From: Schistocephalus solidus
Taxonomy: Eukaryota; Platyhelminthes; Cestoda; Diphyllobothriidea; Diphyllobothriidae
DNA: 64,000 bases
Assembly: GCA_017591395.1 (NCBI GenBank)
Contig: WEDG01001498.1
Coordinates: 372,518-436,517, forward strand
Direction: 5' to 3'
Under the pieces are notes generated by a model. It searched no databases. It worked only from the letters and a program-made list of their open reading frames with translations, and had not been told where the DNA came from. The position numbers were made by a program, and so were the translations under genes. The stretch's first letter is position 1. Each line of letters opens with the position of its first letter. This document shows, piece after piece, positions 18,801 through 29,610 of this stretch.

Positions 18801-21654
18801 TTCGGATTAACAATCAGTACAGCCAAAACGGTTGTCATGCACCAGCCGCCACCCAGCGCGGAATACAATGCTCCTCGAATAAATGTCAACGGTGCTCAAC
18901 TTAAGAACGTGGAAACCTTCGCTTATCTAGGAAGCACGATATCGCGCAACACGAAAATCGATGACAAGGTTGCCCAACGGATCTCCAAAGCTAGTCAGGC
19001 CTTCGGCCGGCTGCAGGCCTCCGTGTAGAATCACCACGGTATTCACCTGAACACCAAACTGAAGATGTACAAGGGCGTCGTCTTGACGACACTCCTTTTC
19101 GGAGCGGAAACCTGGACCGTCTACTTGAACCAAGCCAGGAAGCTGAATCACTTTCATCTCAGCTGCCTCCGCAGAATACTGAAGCTGAGATGGCAAGACA
19201 GGATCCAGGACATGGAAGTCCTGGAGTGGACCGGAATCCTCAGCATCCATGAGATGCTGAGGCAAGTGCAAATGCGATGGAGCGGCCACCTGGTAAGAAT
19301 GGACGACTAGCGACTACCCAAACGACTTTTCTACGGAGATGTCGCTACGGGTTCTCGCCGGCAGGGAGGTCAAAAACGACGCTACAAGGACACTTTGAAG
19401 AAATTGCTAAAGAAACTGCAAATCAACTTGGCTACCTGGAAGGACATCGCTTAGGATAGAACGGCATGGAGAAGATCAGTGAAGATTGGTTCAGCAATCT
19501 ATGAGGCCAACAGGATCGCCACCGCCAAGGCCAAAAAAGCGGCACGAAAGTCACAAGCGCCCCAGACTAGCACCGCCAATGCCCAGGCCCTGCCAACATG
19601 CCCGTGCTGTCAACGCATCTTCCGCGCGCGAATCGGCCTGGTTGGACATCTTCGGACGCAATGCACCAACAATCCGACAATTCCAATTTCTACGTCAAAT
19701 TCTGCCAACCCTCCTGCTGACACTCCCACCCTCACTACTGGCATCAATTCCATCACTCCCACCATCATAGAGACCATATCCATCTACTCATCGCCTGCTA
19801 CCCCCACCACCACAACCACCACCGCCTTCGCCTTCACTACCACCACCACCACCATCAGCGATGGGGAATCTCTCCTAAGCTGTACTCAATGCGACCGCAC
19901 ATTCACCTCACGCATCGGCCTGGTCAGTCACTTGCGAATCCATCGTACAGAGACCGGTGTGCCAGTGCCTGGAACACCATCACACAGCAGAGGTCGTCAC
20001 CTCCACTGCCCTCACTGTCCTCGCGCATTCACTCATCGCATGGGCCTTTTCGGTCACATGCGCATTCACAAAAACCTGCGGTAAACCACCGGAGGCTAAG
20101 CTACATCTGAACACACTATCTTCACCAATACATCGACCACACCTTCACAATCACCTTGTACCTGAGTATATCACGGTTTCCTAGAAACCGTGGCTGGGAA
20201 AGCTGCCAATCTGACGCTTACACCAGACCACGACGTCGGCTCAGTGTATGTATTGTGTGTGTCGAGTGGCTGACCAGTGGACTGGGAGTCAGACGGCGAT
20301 GGCTCCTCCATATCCACTGAGTTAGTGAATCCTGGCGTGTGCGTTATGGGGGCCAGGTCGTGCTGTGGCGCGCGTAGACGGGTACGCCGATCCGTCAGCC
20401 AATGCGCCCACTCCCACATCAGGCAACTGACCGGCTCGGACATTAGTCTGAATGTGGGGGTGGGGAAGAGAGTGAGGTCGACAGCTCAGCGCATATTCCT
20501 CACTATAAACAATCTGACGCGCTTGAAACTATCACGGTGCGCTAAAAGCCGTGGCTTGGATGGTTGCCAACTGACGGGATAACTCGGACCGCGTGGTCAG
20601 CCCAATGTGTGTTTTGTGTGGAGTGGCTGACTGGCGGACTGAGATTCTGGTTGCAATGGCTCCTTCTTAATGTAGCCTTTATGGCACTCCCACTCCGTGG
20701 GATCCGAGCCAGGTGTAGTGGCATGCCCAGGGGCGGCTCCGGCCGCGCCAGCCACCTGCGCCCTTTTCCATCTCCAGTCTTCTTGACTGTGTCATGAGAC
20801 CGGGTTCAGGTGGGGGGAGGAGAAGAGAGTGCGGTAACGTTGAGTGCCGCGGTTGGAAGGTTGCCAACTGACAATTACACTCAGACCTCGCAGTTAGTCC
20901 AATGTGTGTTGTGTGCAGTGGCTGACTGGTGGTCTGAGAGTCAGGCTGCGATGGCTCCTTCTTAACGTGACCTCTGGCTATCTCACACATGTGAGATGTA
21001 AGCCGTTCAACCCCCTGTTGTGTGAAATCCTTGTGCTTGTGTTTGGGGGGCCAGGTCATGTACGTAGTACACGTAGATGAGGTTACCAGCAGCTGCGCTG
21101 CTTTCCGCATCAGACAACTGACCGGCTCGGACAGTGGTCTGATTGTGGGGTGGGGAGAGAGTGAGGTCGACAGCTCAGCGCATATTCCTCACTATAAACA
21201 ATCTGACGCGCTTGAAACTATCACGGTGCGCTAAAAGCCGTGGATTGGAAGGTTGCCAACTGACGGGATAATTTGGACCGCGTGGTCAGCCCAATGTGTG
21301 TTTTGTGTGGAGTGGCTGACTGGCGGACTGAGAGTCAGGTTGCAATGGCTCCTTCTTAATGTAGCCTTTATGGCACTCCCACTCCATGGGATCCGAGCCA
21401 GGTGTGGTGGCACGCCCAGGGCGGCTCCGGCCGCGCCAGCCACCTGCGCCCTCTCCCATCTCCGGTCTTCTTGACTCTGTCTTGACACCGGGCTCAGGTG
21501 GGGGAGGAGGAGAGTGCGGTAGCTGCAGCGCAAGGCTACTATCACTTAAAACTAATTCACGCGCAAGTCACCGTCTCTGCTCCACTTACCCATGGAGCAT
21601 ACGGTGAACATCGTCGGACTACGACGGTCGAACTGTCGTCGTGTGTGTGTTTGT
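15898..21654 (+). mobile_element. LINE copy 1: APE-type non-LTR retrotransposon with C-terminal C2H2 fingers, defective
   Basis: The 5' end is set by where copy 1 and copy 2 (24224) begin to match, at GGGGTACTA. A 5' UTR of about 550 bases is followed by one long, broken frame (16460-20084) and a long 3' region (20085-21654) built of diverged A-type units. The first of these contains a strong hairpin, CACGGTTTCCTAGAAACCGTG, at 20173-20193. The last unit ends in GT repeats and is followed by SINE-B copies. The clade is not certain: the endonuclease is AP-like, and the C-terminal [11 protein letters not shown] block resembles RTE/CR1-type elements. Confidence 0.82.
16460..20084 (+). pseudogene. 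LINE copy 1 polyprotein (AP endonuclease, reverse transcriptase, three zinc fingers)
   Basis: Domains in order are as follows. AP endonuclease 16460-17260: LAAWNVRSLLDN, a frameshift near 16565, [26 protein letters not shown], and [10 protein letters not shown]. Linker 17260-17900. Reverse transcriptase about 17900-18960: SSGKAPGSDAFPP, GISLLNIAGKIFARILLNRL, TGVDLTKAFDSVN, KQGCVLPPTLF, then a frameshift and FTDDCALNTVTEEDMQRS, where FADD is usual. C-terminal block 19060-19480: [12 protein letters not shown] and [11 protein letters not shown]. Zinc fingers about 19590-20080: CPCCQRIFRARIGLVGHLR, CTQCDRTFTSRIGLVSHLRI and CPHCPRAFTHRMGLFGHMRI, separated by Thr-rich linkers. Stops interrupt it at CTG-TAA after the endonuclease (17255-17260), HR*HQ, REM*DA, QEM*RL, ASV*NH, MDD*RL and DIA*DR. 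It is not functional. Confidence 0.85.
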
Positions 21655-22037
21655 GCCCCCTAAACGGGCCACGTGGTAGATGCGTTGGACCAACACGGGG
21701 GCCACATCAGGGCACGGCATGCGTTATTCGGGTTGCGCTCCCATAACGAATGCCAAACATGGAGGTGTGGTGGCACGCCTAGTGGCGGCTTGGACTTAGA
21801 TGACCCGGCCGCGCCAGCCTCCTGCGTCCTCTCCCGCCTCCGGTCTTCTTGACTCTGTCTTGACACCAGGCTCAGGTTGGGTAGGAGGAGAGAGTGCGGT
21901 AGATGCAGCGCAAGTCTACTATCACTTTAAACTAAATCACGTGCAAGTCACTGTCCCTGCTCCACTTTCCCATGGAGCATACGGTGGACATCGTCGGACT
22001 ACGACGGCCGAACTGTCGTGTGTGTGTGTGTGTGTGG
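21655..22037 (+). mobile_element. SINE-B copy 3
   Basis: Begins CCCCCTAAACGGGCCACGTG directly after the GT-rich end of the LINE copy 1 tail. It ends in a GT run. Confidence 0.72.
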
Positions 22038-22403
22038 CCCCCTAAACGGACCACGTGGTAGATGCGTTGGACCAACACGGACACATCAGGGCACGGCAGG
22101 CGTTATTTGGGTTGCGCTCCCATAACAAATGCCGAACATGGGAGGTGTGGTGGCACGCCGAGGGGCGGCTAGAACTTAGAGGACCCGGCCGCGCCAGCCA
22201 CCTGCGTCCTCTCCCACCTCCGGTCTACTTGACTCTGTCTTGACACCGGGCTCAGGTGGTTGAGTAGGAGAGAGTGCGGTAGCTGCAGCACAAGGCTGCT
22301 TACACTTAAAACTAATTCACGCGCAAGTCACCGTCCATGCTCCACTTTCCCATGGAGCATACGGTGGACATCGTCGGACTACGATGGTTGAACTTTCGTG
22401 TGG
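22038..22403 (+). mobile_element. SINE-B copy 4
   Basis: Starts at CCCCCTAAACGGACCACGTG after GTGTGTGGC. It has a small deletion in the head (CACGGACACATC). The final GT run is almost absent (TTTCGTGTGGA). Confidence 0.7.
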
Positions 22404-22782
22404 ACCCCTAAACGGGCCACGTGGTAGATGCGTTGGACCAACACGGGGGCCACATTAGGGCACGGCAGGCGTTATTCGGGTTGCGCTCCCATAACAAATG
22501 CCGAACATGGAGGTGCGGTGGCACGCCTAGTGGCGGCTTGGACTTAGGGGACCCAGCCGCGCCAGCCACCTGCGTCTTCTCCCGCCTCCGGTCTTCTTGA
22601 CTCTGTCTTGCCACCGGGCTTAGGTGGGGGAGGAGGAGAGAGTGCGGTAGATGCAGCGCAAGTCTACTATCACTTTAAACTAAATCACGCGCAAGTCACC
22701 GTCCCTGCTCCACTTTCCCATGGAGCATACGGCGGACATCGTCGGACTACGACGGTCGAACTGTCGTCGTGTGTGTGTTTGT
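22404..22782 (+). mobile_element. SINE-B copy 5
   Basis: Full-length unit, CCCCTAAACGGGCC to GTCGTCGTGTGTGTGTTTGTG, nearly identical to copy 3. Confidence 0.72.
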
Positions 22783-23164
22783 GCCCCCTAAACGGGCCAC
22801 GTGGTAGATGCGTTGGACCAACACGGGGGCCACATTAGGGCACGGCAGGCGTTATTCGGGTTGCGCTCCCAAAACAAATGCCGAACATGGGAGGTGTGGT
22901 GGCACGCTTAGGGGCGGCTAGGACTTAGGGGACCCAGCCGTGCCAGCCACCTGCGTCCTCTCCCGCCTCCGGTCTTCTTGACTCTGTCTTGACACCGGGC
23001 TCAGGTGGGGTGGAGGAGATAGTGCGGTAGATGCAGCGCAAGTCTACTATCACTTTAAACTTAATCACGCGCAAGTCACCGTCCCTGCTCCACTTTCCCA
23101 TGGAGCATACGGTGGACATCGTCGGACTACGACGGTCGAACTGTCGTGTGTGTGTGTGCGTGGT
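22783..23164 (+). mobile_element. SINE-B copy 6, right end of the first array
   Basis: Full-length unit ending in CTGTCGTGTGTGTGTGTGCGTG, after which unrelated sequence begins. Confidence 0.72.
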
Positions 23165-23850
23165 GTGGAGATCACACCCGATCATTAAAGTAAAACGGAA
23201 CTCTCGCACACCACGCCCTGCCACCTGGCTGACCCTGAAAATGCTATACGGAAGATCAGCTCAGAATGGCGTCAACAACCCACCTCTACAGGCGGCGACC
23301 AACGAGCTTTCTCAGCCAGCTCGAAAGCCTACGAATGCTTCTGCGGCTCGATACCCTGTAAAATGTTCACCGGAAAACGCTTAGTGCACAGAGTACATCG
23401 ACTGCAACTCCGAAGTCCCAGTCGCGTCTCAGTGTGCTCAACTTAGTCTCGCTTAAGACCACTCTGCAGGTAACACATCAGGTTTGCTGTTCCCTTCTGT
23501 ATTTTTTCCCTCCGTTTGCCCCATTGCTTCCGATTGAGGACTTTCCTTACGAATCTCTAAGGTGGACATTTGGTGCTTTGTGCTTTCCTCAGAAATTAAT
23601 CGTAAACTCGAAGTAAATCAGTAAGAGTTAAGCTTTATATGTATTTTCTTTTTCGCTGAATTTGTTTGCCTGTCTCAATCGATGACAACGCCGTGGGAAC
23701 CACTACCTGTACATCACTTTCGAGCACTTAAATTTTATCCATCCATGTTTTGATATAAGACTCGACTGTGGTGTTTTACGAGGGTTATGTCGATTGATCG
23801 AACCAGAGCACACGTCTTCTGACGTGTAAGACTATTTATTCCTTGGCAAA
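23165..23850. other. Non-repeat island between array and LINE copy 2; possible decayed exon
   Basis: Bases 23190-23460 have coding-like, AT-poor composition and end in a good donor-like sequence (CTGCAG|GTAACA at 23464-23475). All three frames are broken, and I recognise no protein (one frame reads LYGRSAQNGVNNPPLQAATN). The remainder is AT-rich and resembles intron sequence. Confidence 0.35.
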
Positions 23851-24154
23851 GGGGATCCTGCGAAGCTGGCCAAGGAAGCTTACACAACTGCAACTGTGGA
23901 GGCTCTGCATAGACTGCGTCGCGAATTCCTTTACTGGTATCCCGTTGATCTGCATGTAGGCGAGAAAGATCTTCTGGCCAATCACCTAACGTAATTTCTC
24001 TACAATTATGTTACAATGTGGCCGAAGAAGCCAAAGATGTGGCCTGTTGGCGTCCGAGCAAACGGTCTGCTTCTTCTCAACTCCGAAACAATGTCCAAGT
24101 CAACGGGCAACTTCCTCAATCTTTCGGACGCCCTGGCAAAATAATCCGCCAGCG
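23851..24154 (+). pseudogene. Leucyl-tRNA synthetase (cytosolic type) exon fragment, decayed
   Basis: The frame reads DPAKLAKEAY, REFLYWYPVDLHVGEKDLLA, [26 protein letters not shown] and [26 protein letters not shown]. This is the region around the KMSKS signature of eukaryotic cytosolic LeuRS (TMSKS here), with YWYPVDLR, RANGHLLLN and STGNF easily recognised. Two in-frame TAA codons replace what should be aromatic residues. The fragment starts after an AAAG acceptor-like site and stops at GCG|GTAAAG, a donor-like site, so it looks like one exon with intron flanks (a genomic fragment) and not a processed copy. It ends about 70 bases before LINE copy 2. The functional gene must be elsewhere. 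Confidence 0.82.
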
Positions 24155-24223
24155 GTAAAGAGTCTGCTCTTTTCCTCTCATCTTTTTGATGAACGCAACA
24201 GGCGTATTTATTATCAGGTGTAG

Positions 24224-27200
24224 GGGTACTATTTAGGGGTAGCACCACACAGATAGCATTTGGTTGCTCCATTTGTCTCTTACAGGTGGTGAATGCTCCT
24301 GTGGCCGCCTCTCTCTGGTACCCAGTTCTCACCCGTGGCTCCTCGAATTTGGGATCTTCCCAGTGGCCACACCCCGGGCGACCGTCACGACCGGCGGGCT
24401 AAACCAGGTGAGGGTCTCCGGTGTTGTGTGTGCCTCCACACCCGGTACGTCTGACTGCCGAACTTCCCACCTCCCCCCCTCTCAAAAAGCCCTACGGTGG
24501 AGGTGACAGCAAGCCCGTAGGCGGCCCACGCTAACTTGGGTCGTTCTCCCACTAAAACAAAACCGTGACCCATAGTGGAGTTCAGCAGCTGTCTGGGATG
24601 TCCTAGCAGTCCTATTTAGGGTCAGCACTGCATGCCTCCTCGCGGAGGAAGGGGCTAGAAAATGTGCCCTAACAAATGCTGGTTATCACGTCTTCTGCAG
24701 CCGGCCGCGGCTCGCAGATCGTAAAATACGCGGTCGTAAAACTCAAACAAACAACAATACCCCCGTCCCAATCCCCTTCACCATACCCTCCAGGCTGCTC
24801 GGGTGAGTCCACTCACACTAGCAGCCTGGAATGTTCGTTCCCTTTTTAGACAATCCTAGGAGCAACCAGCCGGAACGGAGGACGGCACTAGTCGCTTGGG
24901 AATGGGCGCGCTACAAGGTGGACATTGCTGCTCTCAGCGAGACCAGGTTCTCTGAGCATGGTCAGCTGGAGGAGGTGGGTTCCGGCTACACCTTCTGCTA
25001 GAGCTGCCGGCCAAAGGCAGAGTGACGCGACGTTGCTGTTGCCTTTGCCATCCGGAACGACATCGTGGGACGTCTGCCCTCTCCGCCGCAGGGTATCAAT
25101 GATCGCCTGATGAGCCTCCGCCTGCCTGTTCGGGGAGACCTGTTTGCCACCATCATCAGCGCCTATGCTCCTCCAATGACGAGCTCTGATGCGGGGAAGG
25201 ACAAATTCTACGAAGACCTGCACGCCCTGCTGGCAACTGTGTCGAAGGTGGACAGGTTAATTGTCCTTGGTGACTTCAATGCCCGTGTCGGGACGGACCA
25301 TGCTGCCTGGCAGGGAGGGCTGGGTTCCCACGGTCACGGTAGCTATAACGATAACGGCCTCCTTCTTCTGCGCACGTGTGCGGAACACCGTCTCTTACTG
25401 ACCAACACCTTCTTCCGCCTTCCGACGCGGGAGAAGGTCACGTGGATGCACCCTTGGTCGCGACGCTGGCATCTGCTGGACTATGTTCTCGTCCGGAGGC
25501 GAGATCGACAGGACGTCCTGGTAACCAAAGCGATCCGCGATGCCGATGGTTGGACAGATCACTGCCTCGTATTCTCCCAGATGAGGCTCCGACTGTAACC
25601 CCGACGAAGGCCCCAAGGTAAGAGGCCACCAGGTAAGTTAAATGCTATTTATTAAATTTTCCTGCTCACTGTTTTGATTTCAGCAATGAAATAACCGAGA
25701 ACCTGGAGGATCTTCATGCTCCAGATGATAATGCTACCGTGGAGACACGATGGTGTCAACTGCGAAATGTCATCCAGTCCACCGCCCTCGAAGTCCTCGG
25801 ACGCGCACGCCGTCAACACCAGGACTGGTTTGACGACAATGACGCCGACATCAGCAACTTACTCGTAGAGAAGAATGGACTTCACAAAGTCTAAATGGAC
25901 CTTCGGACTGACGCCACCAAAGCAGCCTTCTTCAGATGCCGGCGCCTTGTACAGCAACGGCTGCGGAAGATGCAGGACGCCTGGATGATTCAAAAGGCTG
26001 AGGAAATCCAGGGATATGCGGACCGCAATGAAATGAAAAACTTTTTCAAAGCCATCAAGGCCATCTACGGCCCGTGTATCAAGGGGACCGCACCGCTGCT
26101 CAGCTCTGACAGCACAACACTGCTGACAGAGAAATAGCAAATTCTGAAGCGCTGGGCCGAGCACTTCAGAAGTGTCCTTAATTGGTCATCAGCCATCTCC
26201 GATGCTGCCATTGACCGGTTCCCTCAAGTGGACACGAACAATGACCTGGATCTGCTGCCTTCCCTACCAGAAACCATCCGGGCCGTGCAGCAGATTTCCA
26301 GCGGTAAAGCACCGGGATACGACGCATTCCCACCGGAAGTCTACAAGCATGGTGGGCCCCGGCTGATGGCAGAACTCACAACACTCTTCCAGGAGATGTG
26401 GCGCCTAGGACAAGTTCCTCAGGATTTCAAAGACGCGACCATCGTCCATCTCTACAAATGGAAGGGGAACCGGCAACTCTGTGATAATCACAGAGGCATC
26501 TCGTTGCTCAACATCGCCGGGAAGATCTGCGCCCGTATCCTTCTCAATCGTCTCAACGGTCACCTAGACCAGGGCCTGCTGCCGGAAAGCCAATGTGGCT
26601 TCCGCCGACACTGCGTAACAACTGATATGGTCTTTGCCGCCAGCCATCTACAAGAGAAGTGCCAGGCGATGCGAACTCACCTATACACTACCGGCGTGGA
26701 TCTAACGAAAACCTTTGACACGGTGAATCGCGGTGGACTGTGGAAAGTCATGCATAAATTTGGTTGTCCTAAGCATGTCACGCACATGGTGCGTCAGCAT
26801 CATGACGGGATGACGGCGCGCGTCACTGGAAACGGGACGGTATCCGAAGCATTCGCAGTGACCAACGGAGTGAAGCAGGGCTGCGTACTGGCCCCCACCC
26901 TCTTCACTCTCATGTTCTCGGCTATTCTGATGGACGCCTACCGTAATGAGCTACCTGGTATCCGCATCGCCTACAGAACTGACGGGCACCCTTTCTCAGC
27001 AGTCGGCGTTTGCAGGCTCCAGCGCGCGTGTCTACGACTACAGTCCATGACTTGCTCTTCGCGGAAGACTGCGCCCTGAACACCGTGACGGAGGAGGACA
27101 TGCAAAGGAGCATGGACCTCTTCGCCGAAGACTGCGCCGATTTCGGATTAACAATCAGTACAGCCAAAACGGTTGTCATGCACCAGCCGCCACCCAGCGC

Positions 27201-29610
27201 GGAATACAATGCTCCTCGAATAAATGTCAACGGTGCTCAACTTAAGAACGTGGAAACCTTCGCTTATCTATAAAGCACGCTGTCACGCAATACGAGAATC
27301 GATTACGAAGTTGCCCAATGGATCTCCAAAGCTATTCAGGCATTTGGCCGGCTGCAGGCCTCCGTGTAGAATCACCACGGTATTCACCTGAACACCAAAC
27401 TGAAGATGTACAAGGGCGTCGTCTTGACGACACTCCTTTTCGGAGCGGAAACCTGGACCGTCTACTTGAACCAAGCCAGGAAGCTTAATCACTTTCATCT
27501 CATCTGCCTCCGCAGAATACTGAAGCTGAGATGGCAAGACAGGATCCCGTTCACGGAAGTCCTGGAGCGGACCAAAATTCTCAGCATCCACGCCATACTG
27601 AGGCAAGTGCAACTGCGATGGAGCGGCCACCTGGTAAGAATGGACGACGAGCGACTACCAAAACTACTTTTCTACGGAGATGTCGCTACGGGTTCTCGCC
27701 GGCAGGGAGGTCAAAAAAACGACGCTACAAGGACACTTTGAAGAATGTGCTGAAGCATCTGCAAATCAACCCAGCGATCTGGGAAGACCTCGCCCAGGAT
27801 AGACCAGCACGGAGAAGATCAGTGAAGACTGGTTCAGTAATCTATGAGCCCAACAGGATCGCCACCGCCAAGGCCAAAAGAGCAGCACGAAAATCATCAG
27901 CGCCCCGGACCAACATCGTCGATGCCCAGGCCCTGCCAACCTGCCCGCGCTGTCAACACATCTTCCGTGCACAAATCGGCCTGGTTGGACATCTTCGGAC
28001 GCAATGCACCAACAATCCAACAATTCCAACTTCTACGTAAAATTCTGCCAACCCTCCTTCTGACTCCCCCACCCTCACTCCTGGTATCAATTCCATTACT
28101 CCCACCATCATAGAGACCACATCCCAGTACTCATCGCCTGTTACTCCCACTACCACAACCACCACCGCCTTCGCCTTCACTACCACCACCACCACCACCA
28201 TCAGCGATGGGGAATCTCTCCTAAGCTGTACTCAATGCGACCGCACATTCACCTCACGCATCGGCCTGGTCGGTCACTTGCGAATCCATCGTACAGAGAC
28301 CGGTGTGCCAGTGCCTGGAACACCATCACACAGCAGAGGTCGTCACCTCCACTGCCCTCACTGTCCTCGCGCATTCACTCATCGCATGGGCCTATCCGGT
28401 CACATGCGCATCCATGACAGCGGAATACACCACAATGCCGACAACACCGATACACCATGCACACCCTCCGCTCCTGCCATTATTAGCACCCCTGACACCC
28501 CCACTACCATGAATGAGATCCCCCAGACTCTACCGATTTCTCCCGCCCACACTGCGCCCGCAACTTCAACTCACGCATCGGCCTGGTCGGTCACCTGCGA
28601 ATCCATCCCACGGAGGCTGGTGAACCAGTGCCTGGGGCTCCGACATACAGTCGACGCGCCCGCCTTCACTGCCCTCACTGCTCCCGCACATTTACACACC
28701 GCATGGGCCTATTAGGACACATGCGCCTCCACGACAACCTCCGGTAAACCACCGGAGGCTAAGCTACATCAGCGCACACTACCTACACCAATACATCGAA
28801 AACACCCTCACAATCACCATTTACCAGAGTATATCACGGTTTCCTAGAAACCGTGGCTGGGAAGTCTGCCAATCTGACGCTTCCATCAGACCACGCCGTC
28901 GGCTCAGTGTATGTGCTGTGTGTGTCGAGTGGCTGACCAGTGGACTGGGAGTCAGACGGCGATGGCTGCTCCATATCCCCTGAGTTTGTGAATCCTGGTG
29001 TGTGCATTATGGGGGCCAGATCGTGCTGTGGCGCACGAAGACGGGTACGCCGATCCGTCAGCCAATGCGCCCACTCCCCCATCTGGCAACTGGCCGGCTC
29101 GGACAGTGTCTGATATTGGGGGTTGGGGAGAGAGTGAGGTCGACAGCTTAGCGCATGTTCCTCACTATAAACAATCTGACGCGCTTGAAACTATCACGGT
29201 GCGCTAAAAGCCGTGGCTTGGAAGGTTGCCAACTGACGGGATTACTTGGACCGCATGATCAGCCCAATGTGTGTTTTGCGTGGAGTGGCTGACTGACGGA
29301 CTGAGAGTCAGGCTGCAATGGCTCCTTCTTAATTTGGCCTTTATGGCACTCCCACTCCGTGGGATCCGAGCCAGGTGTGGTGGACCGCCCAGGGGCGGCT
29401 CCGGCTGCGCCAGCCACCTGCGTCCTCTCCCGCCTCCGGTCTTCTTGACTCTGTCATGACACCGGGTTCGGGTGGGAAAGGGGGAGGCGGTAGCTACAGC
29501 GCAAGGCTTCTATCACTTAAAACTAATTCACACGCAAGTCACCGTCCCTGCACCACCCTTCCGTGGAGCATACGGTGGACATCGTCGAAATCGACGGTCG
29601 AAATATCGTG
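24224..29610 (+). mobile_element. LINE copy 2: same family as copy 1, defective
   Basis: It starts at GGGGTACTATTTAGGGG, matching copy 1 from 15898. It consists of a 5' UTR, a broken polyprotein (24800-28747) and a 3' tail from 28748 to about 29610. The tail has the same hairpin at 28835-28855 but fewer A-type units than copy 1. It is followed by AT-rich unique sequence with no SINE-B array. Confidence 0.82.
24800..28747 (+). pseudogene. LINE copy 2 polyprotein (AP endonuclease, reverse transcriptase, five zinc-finger units)
   Basis: Same domain order as copy 1, with some parts better kept. Endonuclease: [17 protein letters not shown], two stops, then [25 protein letters not shown] and [10 protein letters not shown]. 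Reverse transcriptase: SSGKAPGYDAFPPEVYKHGG, GVDLTKTFDTVN, KQGCVLAPTLF, a frameshift, then a catalytic block LFAEDCALN. C-terminal part: [12 protein letters not shown] and [16 protein letters not shown]. Fingers: two upstream, CPHCPRAFTHRMGLSGHMRI, a frameshifted fourth unit near 28540-28600, and a fifth, CPHCSRTFTHRMGLLGHM-like, near 28670-28730. The CTG-TAA after the endonuclease and the ASV*NH stop are shared with copy 1. A 1-nt change near 25645 breaks the frame that copy 1 keeps. Confidence 0.85.

Noticed and set aside
19486..20184. Overlapping plus-strand frames across the finger region of LINE copy 1
   Set aside because: The Thr/Pro-rich repeats leave several frames open. Only the frame with C2H2 fingers has meaning.
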